Assembly (NCBI GenBank): GCA_013416435.1
Contig: JACCEN010000007.1
Coordinates: forward strand, 124,001-188,000
Reading direction: 5' to 3'
Length of the DNA: 64,000 nt
DNA from: Alcaligenaceae bacterium
Lineage (GTDB): Bacteria; Pseudomonadota; Gammaproteobacteria; Burkholderiales; Burkholderiaceae_B
Position numbers and translations under genes: made by a program. Positions 28,901 to 38,839 of the stretch are shown here, piece after piece; the stretch's first letter is position 1, and each line of letters opens with the position of its first letter. Under the pieces are notes generated by a model. It did not search any database. It had not been told where the DNA came from and was given only the letters and a program-made list of their open reading frames with translations.

Positions 28901-31282
28901 TTATTTCCTGAGTTTGGCAAAGGCGGCGGCCATCGCGCCCATGCCGTCAGGTTGGGCGGTGCGCGCTTGCGGACCTCCGTTGCCGCGACGCTTGTTGCCG
29001 CCGGCTGGACGTCTTTCATCGGCCGCGCCGCGCCGCAGAGGCGCGGTATCGTCGTTCAAGCGCATGGTCAGCCCGATGCGCTTGCGCGCCGGATCGACTT
29101 CCTGAACCTTGACCTTCACCGTTTGCCCCACGCGTACGACGTCGCGCGGATCCTTGACGAAGGTTTCCGACAGCGCGGAAATATGCACCAGGCCGTCCTG
29201 GTGCACGCCGATATCGATGAAGGCGCCGAAATTGGCGACGTTGGTGACAACGCCTTCCAGGATCATCCCGGGATGCAGGTCATTCAGCGTATTGACGCCT
29301 TCCATGAATTGGGCGGTCTTGAATTCGGGGCGCGGATCGCGGCCGGGTTTTTCCAGCTCCTGGAAGATGTCCTTGACCGTGGGCAGGCCGAACCGGTCGT
29401 CGGTGAACTCGGAGGGCGAGACGCCCTTCAGCGCGCCCTGGCGTCCCATGACCTCGCTTGCCTTCGCCGTGATCCTGGACAGGATGCGCTCGACCACCGG
29501 ATAGGCTTCCGGGTGGACGGCGGACGCGTCCAGGGGATTGTCGCCATTCGGAATCCTCAGGAAGCCTGCCGCCTGTTCAAAGGCCTTGTCGCCGAAGCGC
29601 GGGACTTTGAGCAGAGCCTTGCGATTGGGGAAGGCACCGTTGCTGTCCCGCCAGGCGACGATGTTCTTGGCGAGCAGGGAGTTCAGGCCCGAGACGCGGG
29701 TCAGCAAGGGCGCCGAGGCGGTGTTGACGTCCACGCCGACCGCGTTTACGCAGTCCTCGACCACCGCATCCAGCGAGCGGGCCAATTCGCGCTGGTTGAC
29801 GTCATGCTGATACTGTCCGACGCCTATGGCCTTGGGCTCGATCTTGACGAGTTCGGCGAGCGGGTCCTGAAGACGGCGGGCGATGGACACCGCACCGCGC
29901 AGGCTGACGTCCAGTCCAGGAAATTCGAGGGCAGCGAGTTCGGAAGCGGAATACACCGACGCACCGGCTTCGGACACCACAATGCGAGTGAGCTTGATGT
30001 CTTTGAACTTTTCCTGCATGTCGGTTACCAGCTTCTCGGTTTCACGGGAGGCGGTGCCGTTGCCGATGGCGATGAGCTCGGCCTTGTGGCGGGCGGCCAG
30101 GGCCGCCAGCGTGTTGATGCTGCCTTCGCGGTCGCGGCGGGGCTCGAAGGGATAGATAGTGGTCGTGTCCAGCAGCTTGCCCGTAGCGTCGATGATGGCG
30201 ACCTTGACGCCCGTGCGGATGCCCGGATCCAGGCCGATGACGCATTTCGGGCCTGCAGGCGCGGCGAGCAGCAGATCCTTGAGATTGGCGGCGAACACCC
30301 GTATGGCTTCCTGCTCGGCGGCGTCGCGCAGGCGGCCGATCAGTTCGGATTCGAACGCAGTCAGCAGCTTCACGCGCCACGTCCAGCGGCAGACCTCGCC
30401 CAGCCAGCGGCCGCGCGGGCCGGCGTCCGCCGAGAAGTCGGCGCCCATGCGCAGAAAATCGGCGATCCGCGCGACGCAGGGGTGGGGCGTTTGCGCTTCC
30501 AGTTCCGGATCCAGGCCCAGACGGATGTCCAGCACCCCTTGCTGTCGGCCGCGCAACAGCGCCAGGATGCGGTGCGAAGGAAGGGAGCGCAAGGTTTCGC
30601 TGAAATCGAACCAGTCGCGGAAATTGTCGCCCTCGGATTCCTTGCCTTCCACCACTTTGGAATACAGCAGGCCTGTGCTCCAGAGGTGTTCGCGCAGGTT
30701 CTCGAGCAGGTCGGCGTTTTCGGCGTAGCGTTCTGCAAGAATGTCGCGCGCGCCGTCGAGCGCCGACTTGGCGTCGTTGATGGATGCCTCGGGATTGAGG
30801 TAGCCGTTCGCGAGCAGGGCGGGATCGCATTGCGCATCCGCCAGAATCGCGTCGGCCAAGGGCTCGAGGCCGGCCTCCCGGGCGATCTGGGCACGCGTGC
30901 GGCGCTTGGGCTTGTAGGGTGCGTACAAGTCCTCCAGCCGCTGCTTGGTATCGGCAGTGGTGATCTCCTGTTCCAGTTCCGGCGTGAGCTTGTCTTGCTG
31001 GCGTATGGATTCCAGAATGGCGGCGCGCCGGGATTCGAGTTCGCGGACGTAAAGCAGGCGTACTTCCAGATTGCGCAGCACGGTGTCGTCCAGGCCGCCG
31101 GTGACCTCTTTGCGGTAACGGGCAATGAAGGGCACTGTCGCGCCGTCATCCAGCAGTTCCACCGCGGCGGCTACCTGCGTGGGACGCGCATTGAGCTCCT
31201 TGGCCAGCAAAGCCACGATACGGGCGGTGTCTGTGGAGTCGGCAGGCGCGGCCGCCCGGGCTTGAACAGAAGAGTCAGTCAT
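28901..31282 (-). CDS. tex: Tex-family RNA-binding transcription accessory protein
   Basis: A 793-residue protein from the ATG ending at 31282; the frame extends 36 codons further, but [10 protein letters not shown] is the more typical beginning. Domains run Tex N-terminal helical region ([31 protein letters not shown]), YqgF-like RNase H fold ([19 protein letters not shown]), helix-hairpin-helix ([13 protein letters not shown]) and a C-terminal S1 domain ([31 protein letters not shown]). Tex was first described in Bordetella as affecting toxin expression and resembles eukaryotic Spt6. It is divergent from the helicase gene. Confidence 0.95.
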   Translation of the reverse strand: MTDSSVQARAAAPADSTDTARIVALLAKELNARPTQVAAAVELLDDGATVPFIARYRKEVTGGLDDTVLRNLEVRLLYVRELESRRAAILESIRQQDKLTPELEQEITTADTKQRLEDLYAPYKPKRRTRAQIAREAGLEPLADAILADAQCDPALLANGYLNPEASINDAKSALDGARDILAERYAENADLLENLREHLWSTGLLYSKVVEGKESEGDNFRDWFDFSETLRSLPSHRILALLRGRQQGVLDIRLGLDPELEAQTPHPCVARIADFLRMGADFSADAGPRGRWLGEVCRWTWRVKLLTAFESELIGRLRDAAEQEAIRVFAANLKDLLLAAPAGPKCVIGLDPGIRTGVKVAIIDATGKLLDTTTIYPFEPRRDREGSINTLAALAARHKAELIAIGNGTASRETEKLVTDMQEKFKDIKLTRIVVSEAGASVYSASELAALEFPGLDVSLRGAVSIARRLQDPLAELVKIEPKAIGVGQYQHDVNQRELARSLDAVVEDCVNAVGVDVNTASAPLLTRVSGLNSLLAKNIVAWRDSNGAFPNRKALLKVPRFGDKAFEQAAGFLRIPNGDNPLDASAVHPEAYPVVERILSRITAKASEVMGRQGALKGVSPSEFTDDRFGLPTVKDIFQELEKPGRDPRPEFKTAQFMEGVNTLNDLHPGMILEGVVTNVANFGAFIDIGVHQDGLVHISALSETFVKDPRDVVRVGQTVKVKVQEVDPARKRIGLTMRLNDDTAPLRRGAADERRPAGGNKRRGNGGPQARTAQPDGMGAMAAAFAKLRK

Positions 31283-31445
31283 CGATGAGCCATAAAAACA
31301 TGAATTACGCGGCGCATTTTGCCATACTGGCCCGCAAGGCGGAAACATAGGCGGGTATGATCTTGTCTGGCGATGCGTCCAGGACTGCATACTTTACCTC
31401 TTTGCCGTGCGTTGCATGCCGGCGCCCTTTCATATTTACGTTTTG

Positions 31446-33530
31446 ATGCTTTTGCAAGAACTCTCCGATATTTTCTCCCCCGAAGGCCCGCTGGCGCAGG
31501 CGGAGCCGGGCTATCGCCCTCGGCTGGCGCAGCAGGAGCTCGCCCAGGCCATCCAGGAAACCTTGCAAAACCATTCGACGCTGATCGCCGAGGCCGGCAC
31601 GGGCACCGGCAAGACATGGGCCTATCTGGTTCCCGCCTTCCTCAGCGGCAGCAAGGTGCTGGTCTCCACCGGCACCCGTACGCTGCAGGACCAATTGTTC
31701 CGCCGCGATCTGCCCCGCTTGCGCAAGGCGCTGGGCCTGCCCATCACGGTGGCGCTGCTCAAGGGCAGGGGGAATTACGTCTGTCACTACCACCTGGAGC
31801 GTCTGTCCGGAGACGACCGCGGCCTGCGCTCGCGCGCGGAAATAAGCCAGTTGCGCCACATACAGGTATTCGCCCAGCAGTCCAGTCATGGCGACAAGAG
31901 CGATCTTGCGCAGGTGCCCGAGGACGCCGACATCTGGGGCCGGGTGACGTCCACCCGCGAGAACTGCCTGGGACAGGAATGTCCGCACGTGCGTGACTGT
32001 TTCGTCCTGAAAGCCAGGCGGCAGGCGCAGGACGCGGATCTGGTGGTGGTGAACCATGCCTTGTTCATGGCCGACCTCGCGCTGCGGGAAGAGGGCATCA
32101 CCGAGCTTCTTCCTACGGTCGAGATGGTGGTGTTCGACGAGGCGCATCAACTGCCCGACATCGCCACGCGCTTCCTGGGTACCAGTGTTTCCTCCCATCA
32201 GTTGCTCGATCTTGCGCGCGCCACCGAGGCGGCGGGCCTGGCGCATGCGCGCGAAGCCACCAACTGGAGCGAGGCCGGCAAGCAGATCGAGCAGGCGGCG
32301 CGCTCGTTGCGCCTGGCTGCCGCCGGCGTCGAGAACATGCCGGGGCGCAAGGCCACATTCCAGACCATACCCGATCCGGAGGCGTTCGACACGGCGCTCG
32401 ATGACCTGCTGAGCGTATTGGACAAGAGCACCAGACTTCTTGACGTGGTGAGCGAAAAACACCCCGACCTGGCGGCCGCCGCCAAGACCTGCATGGATCT
32501 GCGCGCGAAGCTTTTTCAATGGAGCCAGCCCGATCGACAGGGCCGGAATGCCTTGAAGCCGGCGGTCTCGGCGGACGACGGGCAGGCGGTGCAAGAGGCC
32601 GCGGCGGTGAGATGGGTGGAGCAAAGTCAGCATCACATGCGACTGCACAGCGCGCCGCTGTCGGTGTCGCGTATCTTCTCCCGCTTCCGCGGCAAGGATC
32701 AGGCGTGGGTGCTTACGTCGGCGACCTTGTCCGTCAATGGCGACTTCGGCCATTTCCTCAGGCAACTGGGCTTGTGGGACGCCACTACCCTGCGGTGGGA
32801 ATCGCCGTTCAATTATCCCGAGCAGGGCCTGCTCTATGTGCCCAAGAATCTTCCGCTGCCCAGCGAGCATGGTTTCAATGAGCGCTTCGTCGATACGCTG
32901 ATGCCTTTGATCAGGGCGTCGACAGGCGGCGTCCTGGTACTGTGCACGACGCTGCGCGCCGTCGAGCGCATCGCCGAGCTTTTCGAAGAGCGTTTCGATG
33001 ACGAGGGCGTGGAACGGGTCTTGTTGCGCCAGGGGGAAAGCTCGCGGCGCGTGCTGCTCGAGCGTTTCCGCTCCGAGGGGGATGCCGTGCTGGTCGGCAG
33101 CGCGAGCTTCTGGGAAGGCATCGATGTTCCCGGCGATGCCTTGACGCTGGTCGCGATCGACAAGCTGCCTTTTGCGCCGCCCGATGATCCCGTCCTGGAG
33201 GCGCGATTGAATCTATGCAGGAACGAAGGGGGAAACCCCTTCATGGAATATCAGCTTCCGGAGGCGGCCATCGCGCTGAAGCAGGGTGCGGGCCGGCTGA
33301 TCCGCTCGGAAGCGGATTGGGGCGTGCTCATGGTCGGTGACCGCCGCATGGTGGAAAAGCCCTATGGCAAGCTCTTGTGGCGCGGGCTGCCGCCCTTTGC
33401 CCGTACGCGGGAAGCGGGGCCCGCGTTGGCCTTTTTGCAGAACAAACAGGCTGGGGTCGGACCCCATGCGGTTCAAGAAAGTGGGATCGGACCCCGTACG
33501 GGGTCCGATCCCCAGGCAGTTCAAGGATGA
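31446..33530 (+). CDS. YoaA/DinG-like ATP-dependent DNA helicase (XPD family), repeat-encoded tail
   Basis: About 694 residues from ATG 31446, chosen because MLLQELSDIFSPEGPLAQ resembles family starts; ATG at 31416 is an alternative, and neither has a clear ribosome site. Walker A is GTGTGKT (51-57) and the DEAH box reads VFDEAHQLPD. Four cysteines, in NYVCHYH and ENCLGQECPHVRDCF, match the iron-sulfur ligands of XPD-type helicases. Such enzymes unwind DNA in repair and replication-conflict handling. The last ~25 residues are encoded by two palindromic repeats (from 33453), so the native end is probably near FLQNKQA. Confidence 0.88.
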   Translation: MLLQELSDIFSPEGPLAQAEPGYRPRLAQQELAQAIQETLQNHSTLIAEAGTGTGKTWAYLVPAFLSGSKVLVSTGTRTLQDQLFRRDLPRLRKALGLPITVALLKGRGNYVCHYHLERLSGDDRGLRSRAEISQLRHIQVFAQQSSHGDKSDLAQVPEDADIWGRVTSTRENCLGQECPHVRDCFVLKARRQAQDADLVVVNHALFMADLALREEGITELLPTVEMVVFDEAHQLPDIATRFLGTSVSSHQLLDLARATEAAGLAHAREATNWSEAGKQIEQAARSLRLAAAGVENMPGRKATFQTIPDPEAFDTALDDLLSVLDKSTRLLDVVSEKHPDLAAAAKTCMDLRAKLFQWSQPDRQGRNALKPAVSADDGQAVQEAAAVRWVEQSQHHMRLHSAPLSVSRIFSRFRGKDQAWVLTSATLSVNGDFGHFLRQLGLWDATTLRWESPFNYPEQGLLYVPKNLPLPSEHGFNERFVDTLMPLIRASTGGVLVLCTTLRAVERIAELFEERFDDEGVERVLLRQGESSRRVLLERFRSEGDAVLVGSASFWEGIDVPGDALTLVAIDKLPFAPPDDPVLEARLNLCRNEGGNPFMEYQLPEAAIALKQGAGRLIRSEADWGVLMVGDRRMVEKPYGKLLWRGLPPFARTREAGPALAFLQNKQAGVGPHAVQESGIGPRTGSDPQAVQG

Positions 33531-33607
33531 GGGGTCAGACCCCATGCGGGGTCTGACCCCCGGTTGTTTAAGGATATGGGGTCAGTCCCCGTACGGGGTC
33601 TGACCCC
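33453..33607. repeat. four palindromic gene-end repeats, two of them translated
   Basis: A partial copy (from 33453, arm GGGGTCGGACCCC) and a full copy (33483-33512, arms GGGATCGGACCCC and GGGGTCCGATCCC with symmetric compensated changes) are inside the helicase frame. A third copy (33531-33560, centre ATGC) starts on the base after the TGA, and a fourth lies at 33578-33607. bamD, convergent, ends 9 nt later. Confidence 0.94.
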
Positions 33608-33616
33608 CGGCCCGAA

Positions 33617-34465
33617 TCAAAACCAGTTGATGGGGTTCCAGCGGCTGCCACGCGGCTCGTCCAGCCCTTGCTCGTAGTACTTGCTGTTGGGGAAGTTGAG
33701 ATCCAGCACGCGCTTGGCATCGTCCCGCAGGTCGGTCAGGCCGAGCTTGTCGTACGACAGGTACATGATGTAGAGCGCTTTCTCGGCGATGGGCACGCCT
33801 TCGAAGTCGGTGATGACGGTCTGTGCGCGGTTGGCCGCTGCCACATAGGCGTCGCGCTCGTAGTAGTACTGGGCGACATGGACTTCGTTGCGGGCGATCG
33901 TGTCGACCAGCCAGGTCAGGCGCTTTTTCGCGTCGGCGGCGTAGCGGCTGTCGGGGTAGCGCTTGATGAGTTCATTGAAGGATTCATACGACTCGCGCAA
34001 GCCTTTCGGGTCGCGTTCGCTGGGATCCTGCTGCGTGATGTTCGAGAAGGCCGCGCTGGGAGGCGTGAAGGTGATGAGGCCTTTCAGGTAGAGCATGTAA
34101 TCGGTACCCGGGTGGTTCGGGTACTGTTGCTGGAAGCGGTCGATGGCGGCCAAAGCCTGTTCGGGTTCTTCGTCCTTCCAGTTGACATAGGCCTGATCGA
34201 TGAGCGCTTGCTGCGCATAGCCGCCAAACGGATATCGGGCCTCGAGGGTTTCGAGCCGCGCACGGGCGTTGCTCCAGCTGCCTGCGCTCATTTCCTCTCG
34301 GGCGTCCTGGTACAGGCGCTCTGCGCTCCAGCCGGCGGTTTTGTCCGGCTCGGCTTTCATGGTCCCGCAGCCGGCGACGAACGCGACGATCACGAGTGCA
34401 AGCGCGGCCCGATTCAGGCGTGCCAGTCCGGGAAAGCGAGAGAGATTGAGATCTGTTCGGGTCAC
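33617..34465 (-). CDS. bamD: outer-membrane protein assembly factor BamD (lipoprotein)
   Basis: A 282-residue lipoprotein with lipobox VAGC (Cys33) and TPR-like repeats, for example WSNARARLETLEARYPFGGYAQQALIDQAYVNW and ALAAIDRFQQQYPNHPGTDYMLYLKGL. It is an essential part of the BAM complex that folds beta-barrel proteins into the outer membrane. The divergent pairing with rluD across 50 bp is typical in betaproteobacteria and other proteobacteria. The 32-residue leader is longish but its hydrophobic core AALALVIVAFVAGC is clear. Confidence 0.96.
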   Translation of the reverse strand: MTRTDLNLSRFPGLARLNRAALALVIVAFVAGCGTMKAEPDKTAGWSAERLYQDAREEMSAGSWSNARARLETLEARYPFGGYAQQALIDQAYVNWKDEEPEQALAAIDRFQQQYPNHPGTDYMLYLKGLITFTPPSAAFSNITQQDPSERDPKGLRESYESFNELIKRYPDSRYAADAKKRLTWLVDTIARNEVHVAQYYYERDAYVAAANRAQTVITDFEGVPIAEKALYIMYLSYDKLGLTDLRDDAKRVLDLNFPNSKYYEQGLDEPRGSRWNPINWF

Positions 34466-34515
34466 AAAAGCATCCTTGGTGTTAGCATTGCAGGCTGATT
34501 ATATGATTTGTCGCC

Positions 34516-35478
34516 ATGCCTGACACAGATATAGACAAAGAAAGTTTCACGGCGGGCGCCCCGCTGGAGTTCCGCCTGCCCGTCGACGCCGTACAGGAAC
34601 GCCTGGACAAAGCGCTGGCACGTCTCATTCCCGAGCATTCCCGCAGCCGCCTGCAGGCATGGATAGAAGAAGGGCATGTGCTCGTCAATGGGCGGCCCGG
34701 CAAGGTCAAGCAGGCCGTGCATCCGGGCGACGAGCTGACCGTCTGGGAACAGCAGCCGCCCGAGTCGCAGGCGTTCGCGCCGGAAGACGTCGAGTTCGCC
34801 GTGGTGGCCGATTCCCCCGACTGGATCGTGGTCAACAAGCCGGCGGGCCTGGTAACGCACCCCGGTGCGGGCAACTGGAGCGGCACGCTGCTGAACGGCT
34901 TGCTGTACCGTTATCCGGAGCTTGCCCAGGTTGCGCGGGCCGGCATCGTGCATCGCCTGGACAAAGACACGTCGGGCCTGCTGGTCGTCGCAAGGCACGA
35001 GAAGGCACAGACGCATCTCATCAGGCAATTGCAGGCGCGTACCGTAAGCCGGCAATACGTCGCGCTGGTGCATGGCCGCATGGGAAGGGCAGGCACCGTC
35101 GATCGCGCCATCGGCCGCGACCCCAGGGTGCCGGTGCGCATGGCCATCGAGCCGGCCATTGCCGTCAAGCCTGCGATCACGCATTACGAACCATTGCGCA
35201 TGGGTGTGGCCGACGGCGACTTCGGCGTGTGCGAAGTCGCTTGCCGGCTCGAGACCGGACGCACGCACCAGATCCGCGTCCATATGGCAAGCCTTGGTCA
35301 TCCTCTTGTAGGAGACTTGCTGTATGGTGGCAAGCAGATCGCGGGCGCCCAGCGTCAGTTGCTGCATGCGCGGGCCCTGGCGTTCGATGATTTTTCAGAT
35401 GGCGGGCGCAAGGCTTTCGAAGCGGAACTCGCCCATGACTTCGCGGCGGTTCTGGAAAGGGTGCAATGGGAAGACTGA
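34516..35478 (+). CDS. rluD: 23S rRNA pseudouridine synthase RluD
   Basis: A 320-residue RluA-family synthase with an N-terminal S4 RNA-binding domain (RLDKALARLIPEHSRSRLQAWIEEGHVLVNG) and catalytic Asp149 in HRLDKDTSGLLVVA. By context (divergent from bamD, overlapping pgeF) it is RluD, which modifies uridines in helix 69 of 23S rRNA. Its 3' end overlaps the pgeF start by 13 bases. Confidence 0.93.
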   Translation: MPDTDIDKESFTAGAPLEFRLPVDAVQERLDKALARLIPEHSRSRLQAWIEEGHVLVNGRPGKVKQAVHPGDELTVWEQQPPESQAFAPEDVEFAVVADSPDWIVVNKPAGLVTHPGAGNWSGTLLNGLLYRYPELAQVARAGIVHRLDKDTSGLLVVARHEKAQTHLIRQLQARTVSRQYVALVHGRMGRAGTVDRAIGRDPRVPVRMAIEPAIAVKPAITHYEPLRMGVADGDFGVCEVACRLETGRTHQIRVHMASLGHPLVGDLLYGGKQIAGAQRQLLHARALAFDDFSDGGRKAFEAELAHDFAAVLERVQWED

Positions 35479-36257
35479 GCGGTAATGAAACGTTTGGCTC
35501 GGTGTCGGGCCTTCCTTGGGACGGTGTGGCGTACTTCAGCACGCAGCGCCATGGCGGATCGAGTCGCGGGCGCTGGGCTTCCTTCAATCTTGGCCTGCAT
35601 GCGGGCGATGACGAGCGCGACGTGCGGGCGAACCGCGATCTATTGCGCAGCGCGCTGCCTTCGGAGCCGGTGTGGCTGAAGCAGGTGCACGGCACCGAAG
35701 TCCTGGATGCGGACGCATTCCCGCAAGCGGCATCGCAGAATGCGCCGGTGGCCGATGCGGCGGTCACCACGGTGCCCGGCCGCGTGCTCGCCATCATGAC
35801 GGCCGACTGCCTGCCGGTGGTATTGGCTACGGTCGATGGTACGGTGCTGGCAGCCGCCCATGCCGGTTGGCGTGGACTGGCCGGCGGCATACTCGAAAAG
35901 ACGGTGGCGGCGCTCCGCGCCAAGGCAGGCCAGGGGTCCGATGCCCCGCGCATCCGGGCATGGGTAGGTCCGGCGATCAGCCAGGCGCACTTCGAAGTGG
36001 GGCCGGACGTCTTCGATGCCTTCACGGCCGGCGACGCCGCGGCGCGCATGTTCTTCGCCGAAAAAATCCCGCAGCGGAAATGGCATGCCGACCTGGCGGG
36101 GCTGGCCCGTCACCGGCTGTTCCAGGCAGGGGTGGACACCATCGAACTCAGCGGCCACTGCACCTTCGCGCGCGAAGATCTGTACTACTCCTATCGCCGC
36201 GATCCGCATACCGGCCGCATGGCCACGCTTGCCTGGATCAAGCCGCAAAACACTTGA
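35466..36257 (+). CDS. pgeF: PgeF/YfiH family protein (purine nucleoside phosphorylase / polyphenol oxidase-like)
   Basis: A 263-residue protein of the YfiH/LACC1 family, with metal-site residues in KQVHGTEV, MTADCLPVVL and HAGWRGLAGGI. Homologues have been assigned purine nucleoside phosphorylase or adenosine deaminase activity and a role in correcting peptidoglycan precursors. The gene starts inside rluD in another frame and is followed by phaC about 100 bp downstream. The biochemical activity here is inferred from family. Confidence 0.9.
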   Translation: MGRLSGNETFGSVSGLPWDGVAYFSTQRHGGSSRGRWASFNLGLHAGDDERDVRANRDLLRSALPSEPVWLKQVHGTEVLDADAFPQAASQNAPVADAAVTTVPGRVLAIMTADCLPVVLATVDGTVLAAAHAGWRGLAGGILEKTVAALRAKAGQGSDAPRIRAWVGPAISQAHFEVGPDVFDAFTAGDAAARMFFAEKIPQRKWHADLAGLARHRLFQAGVDTIELSGHCTFAREDLYYSYRRDPHTGRMATLAWIKPQNT

Positions 36258-36362
36258 TCTTCAAGGGTTTGCAAGGTGTAGCGACTTACCCTGATTGACA
36301 GGGTTTCAATTGGCCTCCACCATAGTTTGAACGCATCGATATCCATACAAGCAAGGTTTCCC

Positions 36363-37997
36363 GTGAGTGCTCCGTTCATATCCAAGTGGCCTGCTCCGGC
36401 CTGCGTTGCGCCGGAAAAGCTGGCGGCAATTCAGGCGGAGTTCTCGCGCGAATGGCTGCAGATGACCGCCAGTGCGCAGCAGGGCAAGCTGGCGCCTTTG
36501 TCCGACCGCCGCTTCAATGCACCGGCCTGGTCGGGCAGCCCCGTCAGCCTGCTCATGGCGCATGCCTATCTGCTTTCGGCCAAGGCCATGAATCAAATGG
36601 TCGACGCGGCCGACATCCCCGAACCCGTGCGCAACCGCCTGCGCTTTTCGGTCATGCAATGGACGGAAGCCCTGTCGCCCGCAAATTTTCTTGCCACCAA
36701 TCCCGATGTCCAGCAGGCACTCATTGAAAGCCATGGCCAGACGCTCAGCCAGGGCATGCAGAACCTGCTCGAAGACCTGCAAAAAGGCCGCATATCGCAA
36801 ACCGACGAATCCCGGTTCGAACTTGGCGCCAACGTGGCCACCAGCAAGGGCGCGGTCGTGTTCCAGAATCGGCTCGTCCAGCTCATCCAATACGCGCCTC
36901 TTACCGCCACCGTGCACAAGAAGCCGTTGCTCATCGTTCCTCCGTGCATCAACAAGTACTACATCCTCGACCTCCAACCCGAGAACTCCTTCGTCCGGTA
37001 CGCGGTCGAACAAGGCTTTACGGTGTTCATGGTGTCGTGGCGGAATCCGCTTCCTCTTGAAGACGACGGCATCGATGCACTGGGCTGGGGCGATTACCTG
37101 CAAGAAGGCGTGCTGGCGTCCATCGATGCCGTCTGCGACATTACGCGCCAGAAGCAGATCAACGCGCTGGGGTTCTGCGTTGGCGGCACGCTGCTCGCCT
37201 CGGCGCTTGCGCTGGCGCACGCACAAGGCAAGCGCCCCGTAAGCGGTCTTACGCTGCTCACCACTTTGCTCGACTTCAACGATACCGGCGTGCTCGATGT
37301 GTTTGTCGATGAGCTGCACGCCAGCTTGCGCGAAAGCCAGATCGGGCAGGGCGGCCTGATGACGGCGCGGGAACTGGGCACCACTTTCTCGTTCCTCCGG
37401 CCCGGGGAACTGGTCTGGAATTACGTGGTGGGCAACTACCTGAAGGGAAAAGCACCGCCGGCATTCGACCTGCTGTACTGGAATGCCGACGGCACCAATC
37501 TGCCGGGCCCGTTCTTCACCTGGTATTTTCGCAATACCTACCTGGAAAACAATTTGAAGGTGCCCGGCCGCCTGCACATCGGCGGCCATCCCATCGATCT
37601 CACCACGCTCGACATGCCGGCGTATATCTACGGTTCGCGCGAAGACCATATCGTTCCGTGGCGGTCCGCCTACGCAAGCGCCAATATCCTGCGCGGTCCG
37701 GCGCGATTCGTCCTGGGTGCGTCCGGCCATATCGCGGGGGTGATCAATCCGCCCAGCAAGCAGCGCCGCAGCTACTGGAAGATCGATGCCAAATCGCCCC
37801 CCGATGGCTTGCCGGCCGAACCCGATGCATGGTTTGGCGGCGCCTCGGAACATCCGGGAAGCTGGTGGCCGGACTGGGCCGCATGGCAGGCCGCGCATGC
37901 GGGGCCCAAGGTCCGGGCCGGCAAGAGCCTGGGCAATGCGCGCCATGTCCCGCTTGAAGAAGCCCCTGGCAGCTATGTCAAGGCAAGGGCCGTGTAG
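36363..37997 (+). CDS. phaC: class I poly(3-hydroxyalkanoate) synthase
   Basis: About 544 residues from GTG 36363, preferred over an upstream TTG (36327) because AAGG (36353-36356) is well spaced. It polymerises 3-hydroxyacyl-CoA on the granule surface. The alpha/beta-hydrolase-like lipase box is GFCVGGT with catalytic Cys272. The N-terminal PhaC domain (WLQMTASAQQGKLAPLSDRRFNAPAW) and the C-terminal EDHIVPWRSAY and GASGHIAGVINPP (catalytic Asp and His regions) agree. phaB and phaR follow; a phaA thiolase gene is missing from the cluster. Confidence 0.95.
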   Translation: MSAPFISKWPAPACVAPEKLAAIQAEFSREWLQMTASAQQGKLAPLSDRRFNAPAWSGSPVSLLMAHAYLLSAKAMNQMVDAADIPEPVRNRLRFSVMQWTEALSPANFLATNPDVQQALIESHGQTLSQGMQNLLEDLQKGRISQTDESRFELGANVATSKGAVVFQNRLVQLIQYAPLTATVHKKPLLIVPPCINKYYILDLQPENSFVRYAVEQGFTVFMVSWRNPLPLEDDGIDALGWGDYLQEGVLASIDAVCDITRQKQINALGFCVGGTLLASALALAHAQGKRPVSGLTLLTTLLDFNDTGVLDVFVDELHASLRESQIGQGGLMTARELGTTFSFLRPGELVWNYVVGNYLKGKAPPAFDLLYWNADGTNLPGPFFTWYFRNTYLENNLKVPGRLHIGGHPIDLTTLDMPAYIYGSREDHIVPWRSAYASANILRGPARFVLGASGHIAGVINPPSKQRRSYWKIDAKSPPDGLPAEPDAWFGGASEHPGSWWPDWAAWQAAHAGPKVRAGKSLGNARHVPLEEAPGSYVKARAV

Positions 37998-38019
37998 TCT
38001 GATTTTTTAGGAGAACAAT

Positions 38020-38757
38020 ATGAGCGGAAAATTAGCTTATGTGACGGGTGGAATGGGGGGCATAGGCACCAGTATTTGCCAACGGCTCGCCAAGGAAGGT
38101 TTTACCGTCGTGGCGGGTTGCGGGCCCAGCCGGAACCACAAGCAATGGATCGACGAACAGTCGGCGCTGGGGTATCAGTTCCATGCATCGGTGGGCAACG
38201 TTGCCGATTGGGAATCCACCGCTCAAGCGTTTGCGCAGGTGCGCGAAAAGCACGGTCCCGTCGATGTGCTGGTGAATAATGCCGGCATCACGCGCGACGG
38301 CCTGTTCCGCAAAATGAGCCAGGAAGACTGGCGCGCCGTGATCGACACCAACCTCAACAGCCTGTTCAACGTCACCAAGCAGGTCATCGAGGACATGGTC
38401 GACCGCCAATGGGGGCGCATCATCAACATCAGTTCGGTCAACGGCCAGAAAGGGCAGTTCGGCCAAACCAACTACTCCACCGCCAAGGCCGGCATCCACG
38501 GCTTCACGATGGCGCTCGCCCAAGAGGTCGCCAGCAAGGGCGTGACCGTGAACACGGTGTCGCCCGGCTACATCGGCACCGACATGGTTCGCGCCATGCG
38601 CCCCGATGTCCTGGAAAAAATCGTGGCCACGATACCGGTCAAGCGCCTCGGAGGCCCCGAGGAAATCGGCTCCATGGTCGCATGGCTGGCATCCGATGAT
38701 TCCGGCTTTGCGACGGGTGCGGACTTCTCGCTGAACGGCGGATTGCATATGGGGTAA
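38020..38757 (+). CDS. phaB: acetoacetyl-CoA reductase
   Basis: A 245-residue short-chain dehydrogenase. The coenzyme motif is VTGGMGGIGTSI and the catalytic residues are Ser138, Tyr152 and Lys156 (NYSTAKAG). GFTVVAGCGPSRNH is typical of PhaB, which reduces acetoacetyl-CoA to (R)-3-hydroxybutyryl-CoA with NADPH. It is 22 bp after phaC with AGGAG before the ATG, so it is co-transcribed. Confidence 0.95.
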   Translation: MSGKLAYVTGGMGGIGTSICQRLAKEGFTVVAGCGPSRNHKQWIDEQSALGYQFHASVGNVADWESTAQAFAQVREKHGPVDVLVNNAGITRDGLFRKMSQEDWRAVIDTNLNSLFNVTKQVIEDMVDRQWGRIINISSVNGQKGQFGQTNYSTAKAGIHGFTMALAQEVASKGVTVNTVSPGYIGTDMVRAMRPDVLEKIVATIPVKRLGGPEEIGSMVAWLASDDSGFATGADFSLNGGLHMG

Positions 38758-38839
38758 GTGCCTGCTTTCACTGCGGCCGCAACGCAGTGCATTCCGAATC
38801 GAGTACTCCTCTTTCGCTTTTCGTATTTTGGCCATCGTC

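Noticed and set aside
28394-31288. A 964-codon open frame on the plus strand opposite tex and the small acidic gene
   Set aside because: It spans two real minus-strand genes antisense and has no family signature.
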